Shown here: one piece after another, positions 45,759-57,187 of the stretch
Numbering within the stretch: the stretch's first letter is position 1
Layout of the letters: the number at the start of each line of letters is the position of its first letter
Assembly (NCBI RefSeq): GCF_004210375.1
Contig: NC_134837.1
Span: 23,073,586-23,137,585 of the forward strand
Direction: 5' to 3'
Length of the DNA stretch: 64,000 nt
From: Tachypleus tridentatus
Taxonomy: Eukaryota; Arthropoda; Merostomata; Xiphosura; Limulidae
Notes under the pieces: generated by a model
Databases searched by the model: none
The model's input: only the letters and a program-made list of their open reading frames with translations
What the model was told of the DNA's origin: nothing
Position numbers and translations under genes: made by a program

Positions 45759-48463
45759 GTTTCTCAACTGGGCTCAAAATGTATATACGTATTTTTAATT
45801 TAAATTACTTGCTGCTGTAATGAAATACTATGTAATTTTGGAAACGTTGCCAATCTCAAGAATGTCCCAAAAAAAGTAGTTAAATTTGACCGTAAATGAA
45901 GAGGAACCATTTAACCTGTTAACAGATTTCTTTAAGGCTACTAATAGTTTAACTATAGAGTTCAAAGTCTTGATTATGCAGTCACTACTACTGGAAATTC
46001 CATAATAGAACCAAGAATCAGTCATCATGGCTTCCATGATTCTTGAGCTGAGCTTACATGCCTCATACTCTACCCATTCAACCACTAGCTTTGGTCTTAG
46101 CAAAATTGGTTAGAGGGGGTTAGGAGAAGAAACAGCCTAAAGTGTCATGAGGTCTGAATCCATTAGAACACCATTTATAACCATTTTCCATAGCATCATA
46201 TGCTCCAAATCAAAAAAGGCTTTCACGCAGCTAAAATGTACAAAATCCATGAAAAAGCCCTGGAAAAGCGCCCTAAGGTAGACCACGCTACAACCGTTGT
46301 TAATGCTACGCTATAACTGTTATCTTGACCTCGACAACAGTTAGAATTTGTGGCAATGGCACCTAAACAGTTTTGACCAATTTCTCTCTTTAACAAACCA
46401 CCATATGCAAATAACACTATTAGACCCAGACAACAAAATTCATGAAATCGAGGGCCGTATGTCAAATAGAAGAAGAATGAGGGTGATGTCATGATCATTT
46501 ATCCAAAATGGCTGAAATATTTCCTGAAACAAAATCTATTCAGCTTTCTTGTAAGGCATTTCATTAAAAGTAGAATAGCATCTACTTCTGGATGAGTTAC
46601 ATCACAGATTAGTTATTTCTGTAAAACTCAAAAAATTGTCTTACATATTTGACATACTTTAGCTAGTCGTTTAGACATTCAGCCATAATAAAAATATTTG
46701 TCTTAATTTTATAAAGCTGTACGTTTCTTTATAAATAATTAACCGTCTAAAAACATTTTTCTTTATTCTATAAAACTCTGAATTGTTTTGTAACTAATAA
46801 GCCATGTCAAAAGGCTTAGCTCAAAAAAACAAAAAAAAACAACTTACTCATGAAGGAAACTTACTTAATTATCATAAGGATATCCTCAGTCTCGAATGGT
46901 TTCACATGACGTCACCAAGATGTTTCTGGATAAAGTTGTTAATGATGGTGTCTTCTAAATCTGCTTAAGCTTTGCAAATGGCACAGGTAATATATATAAA
47001 AGGCCAGACTCTTAATAGCACTCCTCTTTTTGAGTTTCAAATTTGGACCAAGCGATTACTCAGTTCTCTACTGGGTCAAATCAGTGGTGCAACTAGAATG
47101 CTCGATAGAATTCAGAAATCTGTCTGTTTAGACTCATTGGACTGCTTACTTGTAAATCCAGATGATAAAAAGTTACTTGTTTGATGCACATGTTTTAGTT
47201 ATTTTTACAAAAGTAACTAAAATGTAAAACAAAAGAAAAAGTTAGGTTAGATAAGAAAAATCGATAAAAATAAACAAATTGTTTGCAAGTATAATCTTTG
47301 TAAAACACTGGTGCAACTACTGATATGATATGAGATTCGCTCTCGAGATAGATCATGCTTTGCTTAAGCGATTAAGGAACTTTAAAAACCCAAAAAGGAT
47401 GACAGTACATTAGATAACAAAATCGCTGCATCGAAACGTAAATTAATTATCTCAGCACTCAAATAAATCTTTTCTATTCATTAAGTGTCCCAATACCGAT
47501 CACCAAATTGAAGTTGAAACAATAAGCATTTCTGTCATTACAAATACAAACCGTGTAGTAAGAGATTCTGCTGGTGAATGCAGAGTGTGATGAGGTAAAG
47601 TCTAACAGAAAATTTTTACATATCTTTAAGTAGATACCTCTGGATATTGCTGATGTATTCCTAGTGAATGAGGTTGAATGAGAGGGTTCATCGATAGATA
47701 ACTATTGTTTTTGACAAATTCATGAACTTGATCAAGATTTACCCTATGATAAATACATTGGCAATTTCCCTCACTGATCTACTAAAAGCCTGTAGAACAC
47801 ATTTATAAAATGTTTGGTTACCTAACAGTTACAGAAGTCTGAAGATGGTATCAACAAGTCACAGAAGGGTAAGGATGCTTGATCAAGTCATACTAACTCA
47901 CCTGATGAGAGAGAAAGAATTATAAACATTTACATGGGTGTTCATAAGAGTCCAGACTAGGAATAGCTAGGACTAGAAGAAAAAGCTATTTCTGATATTC
48001 TCATAACTGCCAATATCTATTTCCCAAATGATATGGGTGGAAAGATCCGATTACCAACAGCTAGGACGATCATTATGTTGATCAATCAGTTGAAAATAAC
48101 TGTTGTTCCTGTCTTTGAAAACTCTCATGTGATGTTCACAGTACAATCTATGCTATCTAATACCCACTTTGTCAACGGTTAGAACAGTGTGCTGTGCTAA
48201 TTATGAGTGCCAAAACCAGAATTTTAATGTTACAAGTCTTGGGACTTACAGCTGAATCAATTAGTGACTTAGAAAGCAGAAACATAATTCTAACTTTGTC
48301 TCTAATAATACAGTTTTACCAAATTTTTCTCATAAATAGTGTATACTTGAAATATATGCTACATGTACTTGAACCGTTCTTGAGAGGGTGAAATTATATA
48401 CAGTAAATGAAATTCACATACAGTAGTTTGGGCACAATAACAAATACAAACTTGTTGTACTTA
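45759..48463. other. AT-rich stretch with scattered open frames, no family recognised
   Basis: Open frames at 46103-45828 (-), 46498-46223 (-) and 46972-47184 (+) are short and lack motifs. A plus-strand run at about 47977-48182 (LEEKAISDILITANIYFPND, then continuing to FVNG) looks somewhat coding and is preceded by sequence with stops. It may be an old element remnant. I cannot name it. Confidence 0.35.
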
Positions 48464-48475
48464 ATGTTTTATTAG
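48464..48475 (+). repeat. Left target-site duplication of the chimeric SINE
   Basis: ATGTTTTATTAG, identical to 48808-48819. Confidence 0.8.
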
Positions 48476-48807
48476 TTTAGTTAGTTATCCCCCTTAGATT
48501 CTACCTAGGAACATAGGGCCGCAATCGCTTGCGGATTCTTCAACAAGTATTTAAGTGAGCAGGTTGTTAGCTCACTGCACCAAGCCGTCCCTAATTTAGC
48601 AGTGTAAGACTAGAGGGAAGGCAGCTAGTCATCACCACCTACCGCTAACTCTTGGGCTACTCTTTTATCAACGAATAGTGGGATTAACCGTCACATTATA
48701 ACGCCCCCATGGCTGGGAGGGCGAGCATGTTTGGCGCGACGCGGGCGCGAACCCGCGACCCTCGGATTACGAGTCGCACGCCTCACGCGTTTGGCCATGC
48801 CAGACCG
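48476..48807 (-). repeat. Chimeric tRNA-SINE with an unusual 3' tail
   Basis: Reverse complement: family-1 head and body from the tRNA-like start (about 48806) down to about 48585, then not the usual CTCGAGTAGCTTTGCGCG tail but a different one of about 110 bases, with AATCCGCAAGCGATTGCGGC and AATCTAAGGGGGATAACTAA. The whole unit is flanked by a perfect 12-bp direct repeat, ATGTTTTATTAG (48464-48475 and 48808-48819), so head and tail moved together. Confidence 0.8.
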
Positions 48808-48824
48808 ATGTTTTATTAGATCGT

Positions 48825-49240
48825 GGTAAAATATTAAGTTGAGGAATAATTCGTGAGCGTTTTTAAATAATTTCATTCAAGCATTGCATGCAAGACTATA
48901 CAATACTTCAATGCATGAACACATTACGCCCAAAACATTTATTATGATACTTTATTTCATGTAATACCTAGGTATATAGTATGCATTGTTTTAAACGAAA
49001 TTGCAAGAAATTAAATGCGAAAAGCAGATGGTGTCGAAAATGCTCGATTTTGTCCACTTGACATTCCATTTAATGAGCTGAAAATGAAAGCAAAAATTAA
49101 AGACATGAAAATCAAACACACCATCTATTAGAGCAAAAAATTATCTACCAAATGACATGAAATATTTTGCGAAAACGTTTCATTTATGAATATACTTGAA
49201 AAAAACTCTCACCAATTATTCCTCAACCCAATATTTTACC
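48825..49240. mobile_element. 416-bp element with inverted terminal repeats, non-coding
   Basis: The left end, GGTAAAATATTAAGTTGAGG then AATAATTCGTGAGCGTTTTT, and the reverse complement of the right end, GGTAAAATATTGGGTTGAGG then AATAATTGGTGAGAGTTTTT, match over about 41 bases. No ORF is present. It could be a MITE; superfamily and target duplication are unclear. Confidence 0.7.
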
Positions 49241-50376
49241 ATTCAAAACGTAATGTTTTTAATAAGCACTGTTTTACAGATATCCTCTTTGCATTGCTTT
49301 AGCTCAAAACAAAATATTAGCACATCATAAAACAGCTGTTAAGTGTATTAAGAAAAGGCCGACATTAACACTTTTAAGACATATTAAAACTCGTGCCAAA
49401 CTTGTAATTGAGTTAGTGAAGGCTATTAGTAAGGGATAATAGTTAGCGTTAAGTAATGCAAGTCAACTTGAGTATGTAGGAACTTTTTTGCTTAAGACCT
49501 CCATATTTTCTTATTGGAACTGTGCACTGTCTCTGTGATAACCAAAGAATAGGAAGAAGATAGTAAGTTTAAGATTTCATTTGTCCAGCAAGGACAACAG
49601 ATGGCAGCACAGCTACAGACAGTTGATGAAATGAAGATATGCAAAAGCTTGGGGAATCAGGAAATTTTCAGATTTTTTAGATATATTTTCTATGGATGCT
49701 AGTGTATGTGGCTTCATAAAAAATCTTTAGAATATCATTTGAATAATGCCTGACTTCATAATCCATGATCATAACCGTGCATTATAACTCCCTTTAACCT
49801 ATGTTGAGATTTTTTACTAGTTCAATTTTATTGAACTTGAATTTGAATTTCGACTTTTAGTTTTTAAGAACACGTTTTAGTCATGACCAGTAACTTTTTA
49901 ACAAGCTTATCCTGTTGCTAAGATGTCATTTTTCCCAAACCTTTCCTTTTCACTTTGGACCCATCAACATGTGAGCCAACAAGCTCTTCCAGGACACCCA
50001 GGACTTTTTATATAATGACCATATCATTAACTCTAAATGATCCTAATCTGCAGAAAGTCCAACAGATTTTGTTATGGACTCTGCTAATGCACCAAACGAA
50101 GGTTTAGTACTATAAAAAAAAAAGCAAGACTCATTGTTCAAATTACCCATCTGAGGATACATCATCACAACCCAGCAACTGTGCGATATTTCCTCTCGCC
50201 TATAACATGGGCACTATATTCTTAAGCTTAAGGAAACATTTCCAGAGCTTTAACCCTCTTGAGACGCGATCAGTTCTTTAAAAGGTAGAGGTGAAATGCA
50301 TTCTTGTGAAATGCTTGAAATTATCAAGACAAAAGACTCATCGTTTCCCACCATCATCATAACAACAGTTCAGACT
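49241..50376. other. AT-rich sequence, nothing recognised
   Basis: No supported frame or repeat. Confidence 0.5.
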
Positions 50377-50496
50377 GTCCAGCTAGCAAGGGGGTCGTTC
50401 TATCTGCTACTATCATGTCCAGCTAGCAAGGGGGTCGTTCTATCTGCTACTATCATGTCCAGCTAGCAAGGGGGTCGTTCTATCTGCTACTATCAC
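50377..50496 (+). repeat. Three perfect 40-bp tandem units
   Basis: Unit GTCCAGCTAGCAAGGGGGTC then GTTCTATCTGCTACTATCAT, starting at 50377, 50417 and 50457; identical apart from the last base of unit three. Such identity implies a recent expansion. Confidence 0.95.
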
Positions 50497-51054
50497 TATG
50501 TTTGGAGTTTAGGGTGAATTGGAAGGATCTGTGCCTGAACCACTATTCCAACCAGCTACATTATGGTTGGAGTATTCTCGAAGAATGTCACAGGTGGAAC
50601 TTTCTTCTAAAATATCAAAAATAATTATGCCATGCGTTTAGGTACATTCCAGCGCTGATAAAGCACTGTCAAAAAATGATCACTGACTAGAATAAGACTT
50701 GAGTTCTGTAGAGCAAAGAAGAAGATTGGCTGTGGCAATACCTTCCTCACAATTTGAAGAAGAAATATTGTGATTATTGGCTAAGCAAGTAGACAAATAT
50801 AGAGTCATTGTGTATGCCAAAGAAAATCTGAAAACCATCCTGACGGCTCTGGGAATATCTTTTCTGGGATTAAGGTCATGGAAAGTTATATCATGACAAG
50901 CTGTGGAATGAGTGGTGTACTCCGTATATCTATCCATTTCATTTAAACGCTAAATTATAAAAATCTTATATATTTTTACTTTATCATAGTAATAAATTTA
51001 TCATTATGTATTTTCCCTTTCCACACTCCCTTTTTTAATGTGAACGTTTCTTCT
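50497..51054. other. Sequence with no recognised content
   Basis: An 85-codon minus-strand frame (50937-50680) is the only long one and has no domain or splice support. Confidence 0.5.
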
Positions 51055-51302
51055 GGTTTGGTTTGTTTTGAATTTCGCTCAAAGCTACGCGAGGGCAGTC
51101 TGCGCTAGCCGTACCTAATTTAGCAGTGTAAGACCCACCGCCAACTCTTGGGCTACTCTTTTACTAACGAATAGTAGGATTAACCGTCATATTATAACGC
51201 CCCCACGGCTGAAAAGGTGAACATGTTTGGTGTAATGGGGATTCCAACCCGTGACTCTCAGATTACGAGTCGAGTGCCTTAACCACCTAGCCATGCTGGG
51301 CC
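51055..51302 (-). repeat. tRNA-SINE family 1 with internal deletion
   Basis: Reverse: GGCCCAGCATGGCTAGGTGG head, GGGTTGGAATCCCCATTAC B box. About 30 bases of the body (the TAGAGGGAAGGCAGCTAG block) are missing. CGTTTCTTCTGG and TGTTTCTTTTGT at the flanks may be the target duplication. Confidence 0.9.
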
Positions 51303-52004
51303 CTGTTTCTTTTGTAAGAAGATATTGAATTGAAGTATTTTATGTATGTAATAACAAGAGTTATTTCACCTTGTTTTTATTAAAGTTTCATTTTCATAAT
51401 TTTATATATGTGTATATATATGTTTTTAGAATTTGTGATGTGTTTTCTTATGTTGTATACATTTTTATTAATTGTTATAAAGAGGTTTTATTGCCATTAT
51501 GTAGTGATTGTATGTTAAAGGGGTTATATGTTTAGGATGTAGTAAGATTTTCTATTTTAGAGGGTTTAATTATATTCTCTCTTATCCACACGTATATAAG
51601 ATTGCACGTTAATAAAGTGTTGTTCATTTCTAAAGGGTATTCATGTATTGTATGATTCTTTAAAAGAAGTTTCCATGATATGTTCTATGCTATAAGGCCA
51701 TTTTATATATTTTTCTGTGATAAAATAATTTATTTCTGTATCGAGCATTTTACTTGTAAAGGGGTTTCCATTATTCCTAATTATTGTATATTATAAATCA
51801 TAGTATTTGTGTATGTTGGTTGACTTTTACTGTATTCATGATTTAAAACTGGTCTTTCTTTAGATTTGCTGATCATTATTGTTTCATAGTTTTTTGTGCA
51901 TTATTTATTTATATTTATTTGTTAAAGGGATTATTTACCTAACTAAAATGTAATCATTCATGGGAATGATAGAAACTTAATGCACATCTTGCTCTCCTTC
52001 CTAA
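51303..52004. other. AT-rich sequence, nothing recognised
   Basis: Very T-rich with no motif or repeat seen. Confidence 0.55.
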
Positions 52005-52112
52005 TGGCACAGCGATATGTCTGCAGACTTACAATGCCAAAAAACCAGGGTCGATACTTGTAGTGAGAAGAGCACTGACAGCCCATTGTGTATCTTTATT
52101 CTTAATACCCAA
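52005..52112 (+). repeat. tRNA-SINE family 2 variant
   Basis: GGCACAGCGATATGTCTGCA head, CCAGGGTCGATACTTGTAGT B-box region, GAGCACTGACAGCCCATTGT tail; the same variant as at 44.6 and 45.3 kb. Confidence 0.65.
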
Positions 52113-52642
52113 CAACGAGCAGATGTGCTTCTTAACCATATTTCAACTCTATTGGTTTTGAAGTTAAGTTTAATTGTCGGGTGTCAAGTTTTTTATACGA
52201 CTGCGGGTCTTTACAGTGGATATCTGTAACTTGTTCGCGATACATTTCATACAGTTCATTTGTTTTGAAATAATACATATTAAAATAAGTCAAACGTCCA
52301 TATATAAATTTATTACATTATTGGTTATCAAAGTTATACCCAGAGCTTTTAATAACTGCTTCTTTTTCATCAAAGCCCACCCAGGTGGGTGCAGTTACTT
52401 TAGAACACCCTTTCACGAGACAAATTATTAGAAAATAAGGCAGTGATACTCACTCTAAAATCACCACTGCAACTGTTAGTTGTCACAGTATATCCAGAGC
52501 TTTAACTAACTCTTTACTTTTCGTCAAAGTTTACACAGGCGAGTTCAATCACTTTAGAACCTCCTTTGAAAAGCGAAGTTATTCTGCTGTGCCTTTACAA
52601 ATCACTCATTAAGCCATCTAACTTTGCTTTTACTTTCACTTT
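52113..52642. other. AT-rich sequence, nothing recognised
   Basis: Two loosely similar segments (about 52330-52410 and 52490-52570, both with CCAGAGCTTTAA and CTTTAGAACAC/TCC) suggest an old local duplication of about 160 bp period. Confidence 0.4.
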
Positions 52643-52651
52643 CACAAACTT

Positions 52652-52881
52652 CTAGATCTGGCATGGTGAAGTGGTTGAGGTGCTCGACTGGTAATCTGAG
52701 AGTCGCAGGTTCGAATCCTCAGAACGCCAAACATGCTCGCCCTTTCAGTTGTGGGGGGTGTCATAATGTTACGATCAATCCTACTATTCGTTGGTAAAAG
52801 AGTAGCTCCAGAGTTGGCAGTGGGTATTGATAACTAGCTGCCTTCCCTCATGTAGCTTTGCGCAAAATTCTAACAAACAAA
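52652..52881 (+). repeat. tRNA-SINE family 1, internally deleted, with target duplication
   Basis: Head CTGGCATGGTGAAGTGGTTG, B box GCAGGTTCGAATCCTCAGAA, tail GTAGCTTTGCGCAAAATTCT. CACAAACTT flanks it at 52643-52651 and 52882-52890. The CTGCTAAATTAGGGACGG block is missing. Confidence 0.9.
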
Positions 52882-52890
52882 CACAAACTT

Positions 52891-54030
52891 ATTCTTGCAC
52901 TAGCTTGGTTCCTTATATATTACCCTATTGAAGCTTAAATACTTTTATAAACTACAAGACATTGTGATGTAGCAACACCGACTTAAAGCAACGAAAAAAT
53001 ATAGAATTCATAACAGTTGAACTACTTAATAAATGCTTATTGGCTACTATACAGATGTTCATTTTATACAGTCGTACGATATCAGGTAAAATAAATAAAC
53101 TTAGTATTACGAAAATTGTTTAAACTCGAAGTCTAAGTTCGAAAAAATCCAGTTCAACCTACATTTTGAAAAACGTTTGTTTTTGAGCTATACTAGTGTC
53201 GAAGAATCTCACTTTTCATCAGTAACCCTCAACACAAGTTAACCAAAGAAAGACAAGCTAGCTAGACGTGTGTCATTGTGAAACATACTTTTGGTGTGGC
53301 ACTTTGAAATAAAACTTATACACTGGATAAGTGAAGTGAAGAAAAAGTGTTACTGGCCACTATTCACTTCTTCAAATAGAAAATAATCACATCACATAGC
53401 CGCACAAAAGCTCTACTTGTTACAGTTTAGTGAGGTATATAATGAGAACCAATTGTTAGCTGTCAGTTAACCTGCGATGGACTAACATCCCTTCTAGACT
53501 TGATGGATCACTTACAATTCTCATGTACAAGTGCCATTATAAACGGGAGTTCAAGAGCACCGGCTCTATGTAATATGAAAAGAGGGTAAAGAGTTAATTT
53601 AATTTATCTTGCTATAATTGATGTAAAACAAATGAATTTACTTGTTTAAAGAATCTGCGATACGTTATACCACTGACTGATTCACTCTTTATCATGAAAA
53701 TCATTCTACATAATTTAAACTATTTAAATATACATATTATGAATGTGCTCGAGTACGGATTTTGTTTATGTATTTCAATTAATTTATCTCTTTTCTTAAT
53801 AATAACTATGATGTTTTCTTTTTTCTGGAGTTGTCAGAAATATTTTAAGAATTAAAATACAGACCATCTTATTTAATAATTTTAAATCTTCTACCGTAAC
53901 ATATAAAACGCTTTAATGTAAAACACAGCTTCGTTTCCACATCTATTAAAAAATACCGGTAGCGAAAAAGAAAATGAAAAAAAAAAATTAAGATGCATCT
54001 AATAAAGCCCCCTAAGTAGATTTAGCAAAG
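52891..54030. other. AT-rich sequence upstream of lamin, nothing recognised
   Basis: No exon of a neighbouring divergent gene was seen. Confidence 0.5.
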
Positions 54031-54190
54031 TAGGGGGCGTTTAAGATCACGTGACCACGCTCTTGTCTGTTTGCCGGGTTTTTGCTGGCGTGTGTTGTGT
54101 TTTTTGTAGGGTGCGGTTTGTCGGTAAATTGTTTAGATATCTTTTTTTAAAAAAACTTGAATAAACGACCGAAATATCTAGGGTAGGAGT
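54031..54190 (+). promoter_or_regulatory. Lam: Putative lamin promoter and 5'UTR
   Basis: The 160 bases before the lamin ATG are clearly richer in G, C and CpG than the flanks. They hold a GC-box-like GGGGGCG (54033-54039) and a palindromic E-box, TCACGTGAC (54047-54055), followed by a GT-rich stretch. No TATA box is seen at a convincing distance. The transcription start is not defined; I infer it lies near 54060-54110. Confidence 0.45.
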
Positions 54191-54612
54191 ATGTCGTCCA
54201 AAACATCAAAGAAATCTACTACCACAACTCATCATACCATAACAAAAACAGCTCAGAGCCCTCAGGTATCTACGAGTTTCAGTGAGCGAGGAGATTCCGA
54301 GAGGCCTAGTTCACCTCTTAGTCCTACGAGGCTGACGCGTATCCAAGAGAAGCAAGAGCTCCAACATTTGAATGACAGGTTGGCAGTTTATATTGAACGG
54401 GTACGAGAATTACAAGTAGAAAATGATCGCCTCTCCATTCAGGTACAGAGTAGTCAAGAGACAGTTAAAAAGGAAATTACAACAGTAAAATCTCTGTACG
54501 AACAAGAATTATCAGATGCACGTAAATTGTTAGATGAAACTGCGAAAGAGAAAGCTAAGGTCCAAATTGATGCTGGAAAGTGGAAAAGTGAGTTAGATGA
54601 AGTGCAACTGAA
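54191..54612 (+). CDS. Lam: Lamin, first coding exon (head domain, coil 1A, start of coil 1B)
   Basis: This exon begins a nuclear lamin, the intermediate-filament protein of the nuclear lamina. It encodes 140 full codons plus two bases and ends at a strong donor (CTGAA|GTAAGT), so the intron starts at 54613 in phase 2. Residues 1-40 are a Ser/Thr-rich head. Residues 41-47 read SPLSPTR, the conserved CDK1 site beside the rod. Residues 50-85 are coil 1A, with the family signature EKQELQHLNDRLAVYIERVR. A short linker follows, and coil 1B starts near residue 96. Invertebrate lamins such as Drosophila Dm0 share the SPLSPTR and NDRLA.YI.RVR blocks, so identification is firm; the start ATG is the only one placing the head correctly. 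The rest of the rod, NLS, Ig fold and CaaX box must lie beyond 64 kb, giving a first intron above 9.3 kb. Confidence 0.95.
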
Positions 54613-55800
54613 GTAAGTTATTTATAGAATTTCGTGTAGGGCCAGTAAAGTAAGATTTGTTAAGATTATCAATTTTATCGAGATGTATTAATAGTATAAC
54701 AAAGTTCAAAACGCTTATCTTAATTCTAACTAAATATCATTGTCAGTTTGAGAATGATTCAGTTAGGAATATTAAGTAATGATGAGTAATGATAACTTGT
54801 GTTTAAGTAATTCAGAGTTATTATGCTAGTCTGATGCACTTGATGTTAACTTCATGAAGATAGTAATTAGTATAAAGAAAATTAGCTTGCATCAAATTTT
54901 AATTTTACTTTAGGCTGAGACTTTGCATAGCAGAACAGTGTGAAAGGAGAGTTTAGCTACATGCAAAGAATTTTGGTAAATTGCAGTTAATCTTGCATAA
55001 TAAGAATTGAATATGAAATATTGGTTGATTTAATGGTGGTTCGGTTTTAATATTTAATAAAAACTTGCATATTAGTTATAACTTTAGCCTTCCAGAAAGT
55101 GTAATTTTTCTTTAGCTGTGGTAACTGCTATTTGAATATGAATGTTAAAAATTTGAAAAACTTGCATCCATATCTTTACTGGCAAAAAAAAAATTGGTCA
55201 GAAGAGACTATTTGTGTTTAATCATCCCTATTTCTTAGCATGAATAATTTAAGAGATTAAAGATATCTTGCTTAAGTAGCTGAATTAGGTGAGCCTGAGT
55301 TCAGATTACATTGAACTAATAGGTCTCAGAGTAAGATAGTTGTTGGCCATGAAATTATGTGGGTGAGAAAGTGTATTTGTGAATATATATATATATATAT
55401 ATAAATCTTATATAAACAAAGTAATACTTAATGTACACCAAACAAATGAAAACGTCAACAGTGATAATACACGGTGAATTTGTATGATTTATTTCAAGGC
55501 AACTATCCTTCCACTAGTTGTAAATCAACTTTAAAACATTGCAGTGTTTGCTAAATCTGTCTCTGCCATGTGGCAGCAATCAGAGAGTGAATGTTAAAAC
55601 TAAAAAATTGGATCAGTGATGCATCAGATGATAGCTCTGTTCATCAACTTTAAGTTAGGCATTTTCATTGAATCCAGAATAATAATTTACTAGTTGAAAA
55701 CAAATGAAACTTTAATTAAACCCATTTGAAATCCATTTTAGATATTTAATTTGTTGGAATGAAGCCATACAATAAACTTTGCAGTACACTTTACATAATA

Positions 55801-56019
55801 CAGGGTGGTCTGTAAGTCCCTACCCATCCATATATCTTATGTATCCAGAGTGTCACCAGTATTCTTGCACTCATGTACCAATGTACTTGTCACAATACAC
55901 TCTTTAAGTGTAAATGGGCTTACATCGGCTATATTTCTCTGAAAAAACAAAACATTTATAATACATGTGTAATTGAATATAACATAACATGGATGGGTAG
56001 GGACTGACAGGCCATCCTG
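55801..56019. mobile_element. mariner-type MITE
   Basis: 219 bp. Left end CAGGGTGGTCTGTAAGTCCC and reversed right end CAGGATGGCCTGTCAGTCCC, both continuing TACCCATCCAT. TA flanks both sides (55799-55800 and 56020-56021). No ORF. Confidence 0.9.
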
Positions 56020-56747
56020 TATATAAACCAATATATAGTTATGTCTACTGAATTCTAGCAAACAGCATGTCAAAATATAATGATTGGGAAATGTAAATGT
56101 CAATAGACTATACATTGTTGTGACAAGTTGCTTTACACAATATAGTTGAGAGTGGTTATAGCAAAAGTATGTGTGTTATAATAGTTTAAGAAAGTAAAAA
56201 CTTTAAATACACTGGTAATAAAATCTAGAAAAACTTTAATTTTACACAGTTTAATTTACTACAATAGCCAATAAAAGTGGTAAGAAGGATATAACAATTA
56301 CATCGTGATATGATGTAGATTGGTTAGAGGTTACTACTGGTACATATCTCAGTCATGATATTTCCAGTTTACAACCAGTGTGATTACAAAATCTTTAATA
56401 CTTTCATGGTATATAGCTAAGCTCATACTTCATTGTTAATATTGGTTATTGATAACTTTTATTTGATTTAGCCACATAATATTAACTTGTGTATTATATG
56501 AGTTTGAAGTTGATGGACTTTATTGGGTTTACATTTTATCTTGCCTTGACATGGGTGTCATGTAATATCATGTTAGTAGATAAAGTAATAATGTAATATT
56601 GGTCAATGTAATTTTTTTTAACATTGTTCAAGTGGGAAGGTTGTGCAGAGTGAAAGGTCAATTCACAAGTATCATTTGTAATTGTTTTTAATTAATTATT
56701 AACTATACAATTAAACTTGCACTGTAAATCTACTAATTTGGGGGATT

Positions 56748-56920
56748 GCTCGTTTGGGTTAGAAAATATTTTATATAGAAGTTTAACGTTTCTTTGTGAA
56801 CCTGACGATGACGAAGAAGGTCGAAACGTTGTTCGCTCTTCTATGTAAAATATTTTCTCAACCCAAACGAGCCGTTTTTGCATATAAATTTCTCAACAAG
56901 TGGGTTTCTCGACATCACTG
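56748..56920. mobile_element. Penelope-like terminal repeat pair (56.8 kb)
   Basis: An inverted fragment (56748-56787, GCTCGTTTGGGTTAGAAAAT...) abuts a direct copy (56788-56920) that ends GTGGGTTTCTCGACATCACTG. Layout matches the foldback at 23 kb with a shorter left arm. Confidence 0.75.
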
Positions 56921-57174
56921 TAGAATCCAATGATATTTGGATTTTTTGTTTCTTTCATCATTCACTGAAAAATCCCTAGATGGTATAAGTGGTGTACGTG
57001 AAACTTAAAATTATTAGTGTTGTGTTGCATAAATATAAGAAAACTTACTGTAAATAAGGTTTCCTGTTAATATTATTTTTGGTTATATCAACTACTTAAG
57101 GAATGAAATTATTCCCTTTGTTTCTTTGTTAGGCCTGACAAATCCAGGGTAGCAGGTCACCATGGCAACTAAAC

Positions 57175-57187
57175 ATTTCACTATGGC
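57175..57187 (+). repeat. Left direct repeat flanking the compact PLE
   Basis: ATTTCACTATGGC, identical to 57859-57871. Confidence 0.75.
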
